Shown here piece after piece: positions 61,021 through 64,000 of a DNA stretch of 64,000 nucleotides. This DNA is from Paraburkholderia dilworthii (GTDB lineage Bacteria > Pseudomonadota > Gammaproteobacteria > Burkholderiales > Burkholderiaceae). A program made the position numbers and the translations under genes. The stretch is from contig NZ_AWZT01000003.1 of the NCBI RefSeq assembly GCF_000472525.1, positions 262,104 to 326,103 on the forward strand, written 5' to 3'. Position 1 is the stretch's first letter. Each line of letters starts with the position of its first letter. The notes under the pieces were generated by a model. The model was not told the origin of the DNA. It made no database searches and saw only the letters and a list, made by a program, of their open reading frames with translations.

Positions 61021-61619
61021 TACCGAACCCCGTTGCCTTGCCCGTTGAAACGTTTGCTCACTTCGCCTTTCAAAGCGTCGCGAAAGCGCTGGCCGAAGCT
61101 GCCGGTCAACGCGGTGCCTGCTGCGCCCGGCGTGCCCGCTTGCGCATTGCCTGCGGTCTCGATCGCGACCGAACCGGCCGGCATCGTATGAAGCAGGCGC
61201 ACATTGCCGGGCGCCGCGCCGAGCACGAGCCACGTATCACCGATCTCGACCACTGCGACGCGCTCCTTGCCGCCGAGCGACGTGCCGCCGACCGTCTTCA
61301 CGAGGCCGCCGCGACTACCCGGCTGCAAGCCGAAGCGGCGCGCGAGCCACGCGCATCCGAACACCAGGCCGATGACGACCAGCAGGCCGACGATCGTTTG
61401 CAACACCGCGCCGACGCCGAGCGCCGGAACGGCCGTGCCCGCGCCGACACCCGACGCGATTTTCGCTGCGTTGTTGACCGCGTTCATGTCGGCCGCGTAA
61501 GCGGCGAGCGGTGCGCACACCGTGCAGAACACCGCGCTCGCGCTGAGCACTGCATGCACTGCACGGTTGGAAACATGACGCGACGCAGGGAACACGGCGC
61601 GGCGGGCTACGGCTTTCAT
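61020..61619 (-). CDS. fliO: Flagellar biosynthetic protein FliO
   Basis: 199 residues. N-terminal signal-like helix, second membrane helix [25 protein letters not shown], then the FliO domain with [37 protein letters not shown]. FliO assists FliP assembly. Start ATG overlaps the fliN stop by four bases (ATGA). Longer than E. coli FliO (121). Confidence 0.93.
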   Translation of the reverse strand: MKAVARRAVFPASRHVSNRAVHAVLSASAVFCTVCAPLAAYAADMNAVNNAAKIASGVGAGTAVPALGVGAVLQTIVGLLVVIGLVFGCAWLARRFGLQPGSRGGLVKTVGGTSLGGKERVAVVEIGDTWLVLGAAPGNVRLLHTMPAGSVAIETAGNAQAGTPGAAGTALTGSFGQRFRDALKGEVSKRFNGQGNGVR

Positions 61620-62083
61620 CGATTCAACTTCCGGATACGTTCGGACGGCGTGATGATGTCGGTCAGGCGAATACCGAACTTGTCGTTCACCACCACCACT
61701 TCACCTTGCGCGATCAGACAGCCGTTGACGAGCACGTCCATCGGCTCGCCGGCCATGCCGTCCAGTTCCACCACCGAACCTTGCGCGAGTTGCAGTAGGT
61801 TACGGATCGCGAGCTTGGTGCGGCCCAGTTCCACGGTCATCTGGACAGGAATGTCCAGAATCATTTCGATGTCGTTGCGCGTCGAGCTCGGCGCGACTTT
61901 CGACAGCGGCTGAAACACGCCGGCCGTAGTTGCGCTGATTTCGCTCGTGTTGTCGTTCTGCTCGGCGAGCGCGCTCGCCCAGTCGGCGAGCGCCGCGTCG
62001 TCTTCGGCGCTCGCTGCGTCGGCTGCAACCTGCGCTGCGGCGGCGTTCAGCTCGTCCTCGGGCTTTGTGTTCAGATCACTCAT
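61616..62083 (-). CDS. fliN: Flagellar switch protein FliN
   Basis: 155 residues. The N-terminal half is acidic and Ala-rich; the C-terminal SpoA domain has MILDIPVQMTVELGRTKLAIRNLLQLAQGSVVELDGMAGEPMDVLVNGCLIAQGEVVVVNDKFGIRLTDI in conserved order. Part of the C-ring with FliM. ATG at 62083 follows GGAAGGTGG; it overlaps the fliM end by 8 bases. A GTG six bases upstream is less likely. Confidence 0.96.
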   Translation of the reverse strand: MSDLNTKPEDELNAAAAQVAADAASAEDDAALADWASALAEQNDNTSEISATTAGVFQPLSKVAPSSTRNDIEMILDIPVQMTVELGRTKLAIRNLLQLAQGSVVELDGMAGEPMDVLVNGCLIAQGEVVVVNDKFGIRLTDIITPSERIRKLNR

Positions 62084-63074
62084 ATCCACCTTCCTTCATC
62101 GTGTCGGCTGCGCTGATCATCTTCTGCACGCGCAACGCGTATTGACCATTGAAAATTCCGTAGCCGCATTCCATCACCGGCACGCCGTCGACTTTCGCGG
62201 TGATGTGCTCGGGAATGTTGATCGGCAGAACATCGCCCTTGCGCATGTTCAGAATCTGTTCGAACGTGATCGGCACCTGTGCGAGATCGGCGGTCAGTTC
62301 CACTTCTGCTGCCTGCACCTGCTGCGACAGCACGCGGACCCAGCGACGGTCGACTTCGAGCGCCTCGCCCTGAATCGGCGACGACAGAATGTCGCGGATC
62401 GGTTCGATCATCGAATACGGCATGCAGATGTGCAGCGTGCCGCCGGTCGTGCCGAACTCGATCGAGAACTGCGTGACGATGACGATTTCGTTCGGCGTCG
62501 CCACGTTCGCGAACTGCGTGTGCATTTCCGAGCGCATGTATTCGAATTGCAGCGGACGCACGCTTTTCCACGACGCCGCGTAATGTTCGAACGTCAGATT
62601 GAGCAGCTTCATGATGATGCGCTGCTCGGTCTGCGTGAAATCGCGTCCTTCGACGCGCGTATGAAAACGCCCGTCGCCGCCGAACAGATTGTCGACCACG
62701 AAGAACACGAGGTTCGGATCGAACACGAACAGCGACGTGCCGCGCAACGGCTTCACGTGGACCAGGTTCAGATTGGTCGGGATCGGCAGGTTGCGTGTGA
62801 ACTCGCTGTACTTCTGCACCTTCACCGGACCGACGGAGATTTCCGCCGAGCGCCGCATGAAGTTGAAGATGCCGACGCGCAACAGGCGCGCGAAGCGGTC
62901 GTTGATGATTTCGAGGCCGGGCATCCGGCCGCGGACGATGCGTTCCTGCGTCGCGATGTTGTAGGGACGTACGCCTACACGCTCGCTTTGCTCGGCTTCA
63001 GAGTCGGACTCGCCGGTTACGCCCTTGAGGAGGGCATCGACCTCCTCCTGGGACATGAACTCTTCGTGGCCCAT
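62076..63074 (-). CDS. fliM: Flagellar switch protein FliM
   Basis: 332 residues. N-terminal CheY-binding peptide MSQEEVDALLKGVTG, followed by the CheC-like middle domain with IVRGRMPGLEIINDRFARLLRVGIFNF and the C-terminal SpoA domain (DVLPINIPEHITAKVDGVPVMECGYG). Binds phospho-CheY and forms the C-ring. Two in-frame ATGs, at 63074 and 63056; GAGGAA precedes the former. Confidence 0.97.
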   Translation of the reverse strand: MGHEEFMSQEEVDALLKGVTGESDSEAEQSERVGVRPYNIATQERIVRGRMPGLEIINDRFARLLRVGIFNFMRRSAEISVGPVKVQKYSEFTRNLPIPTNLNLVHVKPLRGTSLFVFDPNLVFFVVDNLFGGDGRFHTRVEGRDFTQTEQRIIMKLLNLTFEHYAASWKSVRPLQFEYMRSEMHTQFANVATPNEIVIVTQFSIEFGTTGGTLHICMPYSMIEPIRDILSSPIQGEALEVDRRWVRVLSQQVQAAEVELTADLAQVPITFEQILNMRKGDVLPINIPEHITAKVDGVPVMECGYGIFNGQYALRVQKMISAADTMKEGGYE

Positions 63075-63139
63075 TCCTTATTCCTCGTGCATACCGTGGC
63101 GGTTGATGATGGCAGTGCTGGACAGCGTCACGACGGACG

Positions 63140-63637
63140 TCACTGCACGACGAATTCGGTGAACAACACGTCCTGGACGTGGATCGGCGCGGCACCCTTG
63201 TCGGTCGGCTGCTCGATCAGCGTCCGCAGTTCGGTGGAAAGCGCGTGCTTGCCTTCGAGCGGCGCGAGTTCGTCCGGATGATGGTTCGACAGCGCGAGCA
63301 GGATACGGCTGCGGATTTCGGGCATGTGATCGGTGAGTTCCTGCGGCGTCTTCGGGTCGCTGAGCTTGAGCGTGAGGCCGATGCGCAGGAAGTGCTGCTG
63401 GCCGTCGTCCGATTGCAGGTTGACCGTCATCGATTCGAGCGGGAAGAACGTCGGAGCGGGAGCCGGGGCCGGCGCTGCTGCGGTGGCGGCGGCCGGAGCG
63501 CGTTTGGACAGGAAGAACCACACCCCTGCGCCGGCGGCGCCGGCGGCGACGATAGCGATGAGGGCGATCAGGATGATGCGCTTCAAGGGGCCCGGGGACG
63601 CGGGCGCGGCTTGCTGATTTGCGGGAGTGGTAGCCAT
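63140..63637 (-). CDS. fliL: Flagellar basal body-associated protein FliL
   Basis: 165 residues. One membrane helix at about 19-44 (IILIALIAIVAAGAAGAGVWFFL), an Ala/Pro-rich linker, then the periplasmic domain FFPLESMTVNLQSDDGQQHFLRIGLTLKLSDPKTPQELTDHMPEIRSRILLALSN. FliL stabilises stators and motor torque. First gene of the fliL-fliR operon. A weak relative of the class II promoter element lies upstream (see findings). Confidence 0.95.
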   Translation of the reverse strand: MATTPANQQAAPASPGPLKRIILIALIAIVAAGAAGAGVWFFLSKRAPAAATAAAPAPAPAPTFFPLESMTVNLQSDDGQQHFLRIGLTLKLSDPKTPQELTDHMPEIRSRILLALSNHHPDELAPLEGKHALSTELRTLIEQPTDKGAAPIHVQDVLFTEFVVQ

Positions 63638-64000
63638 GAGGTTTGCTTGCTTGCCGTTAGTGCTGGTGATAGTGATTGTTGTTGATTTGCCTGCGGCGCG
63701 ATGGGTCGAACAGAAGGGTTAATGCGGGCTATCTCTAGTTTTTGGCCCGGTGGAGCGGGGCTTTTTGTTTGTGGTTTTTTCTGGATTGGGTTTGGTTTTT
63801 TTATCTCGGGATTTTGGTGTTGGGCTGGGTTTTTTAGGGTTCTTTTCTTGGCCTTTCCTTGAATTCCTGGTGGTCTATTGGTGTTGCCTCTGTGCGGGGC
63901 GGCACTTACTTTCTTTGCCGCCGCAAAGAAAGATAAGCAAAGAAAGCGGCTCACACCGCCAGCTCGTAGGTGGATCCCCCGGCTTGGAAGGGGTAGTGGT
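63638..64000. other. 363-base right end: fliL upstream region, G/T-rich tract and inverted repeat
   Basis: The first 90 bases should hold the fliL promoter. From about 63740 to 63870 the plus strand is strongly G+T-rich with runs of T and few C or A. An inverted repeat stands at 63909-63932. An open frame on the minus strand (63583-63954) crosses all of this and overlaps fliL; I do not accept it as a gene. Confidence 0.5.
63905..63937. repeat. Inverted repeat, probable interspersed element of Burkholderiaceae
   Basis: CTTTCTTTGC (63909-63918), CGCC, GCAAAGAAAG (63923-63932) with flanking CTTA and TAAG. Similar sequences (ACTTTCTTTGC..GCAAAGAAAGTAAG) are, from memory, frequent between genes in Paraburkholderia genomes; a genome search is needed to confirm this. 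Confidence 0.6.

Noticed and set aside
63583..63954. Minus-strand frame starting within the terminal inverted repeat
   Set aside because: It overlaps fliL and is made of low-complexity sequence from the G/T-rich tract.
1..64000. Search for CRISPR arrays, tRNA or rRNA genes, insertion sequences and prophage genes
   Set aside because: No regular repeat-spacer pattern, no cloverleaf-like sequence, no transposase or integrase reading frame was seen by eye.

Overview
The window comes from a high-GC betaproteobacterium of the Burkholderia/Paraburkholderia type. This rests on the gene order flhDC-motAB-che-flhBA-flhFG-fliA, the cheA/cheW/mcp/cheR/cheD/cheB/cheY/cheZ string, the DUF2844-DUF3443 pair, an H-NS-like protein ending in a short DNA-binding domain, and an rpsU gene beside flagellin. 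It is the main flagellum and chemotaxis locus. The fliEFGHIJK block and fliS are not in the window.

Layout. 1-5408 (minus): a tightly coupled operon with a GT41-type TPR glycosyltransferase, a sugar aminotransferase, a ketoacyl-ACP synthase III, an acyl carrier protein and a second synthase cut by the window edge. It resembles known flagellin glycosylation islands. 5673-8798 (minus): fliT, fliD and fliC. 9658-17175: housekeeping and accessory genes (rpsU, a hypothetical gene, tag, a BadF-type kinase, a HAD phosphatase, a small exported protein, aqpZ, an H-NS family gene, a GT4 glycosyltransferase). 17876-30571 (plus): flhDC, motAB and the chemotaxis genes. 30835-32727: DUF2844 and DUF3443 exported proteins. 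32946-40323 (plus): flhB, flhA, flhF, flhG, fliA. 40432-41020 (minus): hicB and a frameshifted hicA. 41451-44082 (minus): flgN, flgM, flgA. 44299-52222 (plus): flgBCDEFGHIJ. 52698-56854 (plus): ycgR, flgK, flgL. 56998-58660 (minus): a small module that looks like type VI secretion cargo (PAAR, Tae4 amidase, candidate membrane immunity protein). 59027-63637 (minus): fliLMNOPQR. The last 360 bases are G/T-rich with an inverted repeat.

Regulation can be read from the DNA. Three operons (flhBA, flhF-flhG-fliA, flgB onward) share an upstream element with CCGAT(C/T), then a -10-like hexamer exactly 25 bases from the start of that block. These are candidate FlhDC-dependent promoters. Six genes or operons (fliC, motA, flgM, ycgR, flgK and the glycosyltransferase operon) carry sequences close to the sigma-28 pattern TAAAGTTT-N11-GCCGATAA. 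The expected order is therefore FlhDC, then export gate, hook-basal body and FliA, then FlgM secretion, then filament, motor, chemotaxis and probably filament glycosylation.

The most interesting items are the T6SS-like cargo inserted between flgL and fliR, the pepsin-like motif set in the DUF3443 protein, the repeated VELFG tail on CheD, the sigma-28-like promoter in front of the glycosylation operon, a perfect palindrome upstream of flhDC, and the broken hicA. All functional calls come from reading the sequence and family knowledge; no database search was run.
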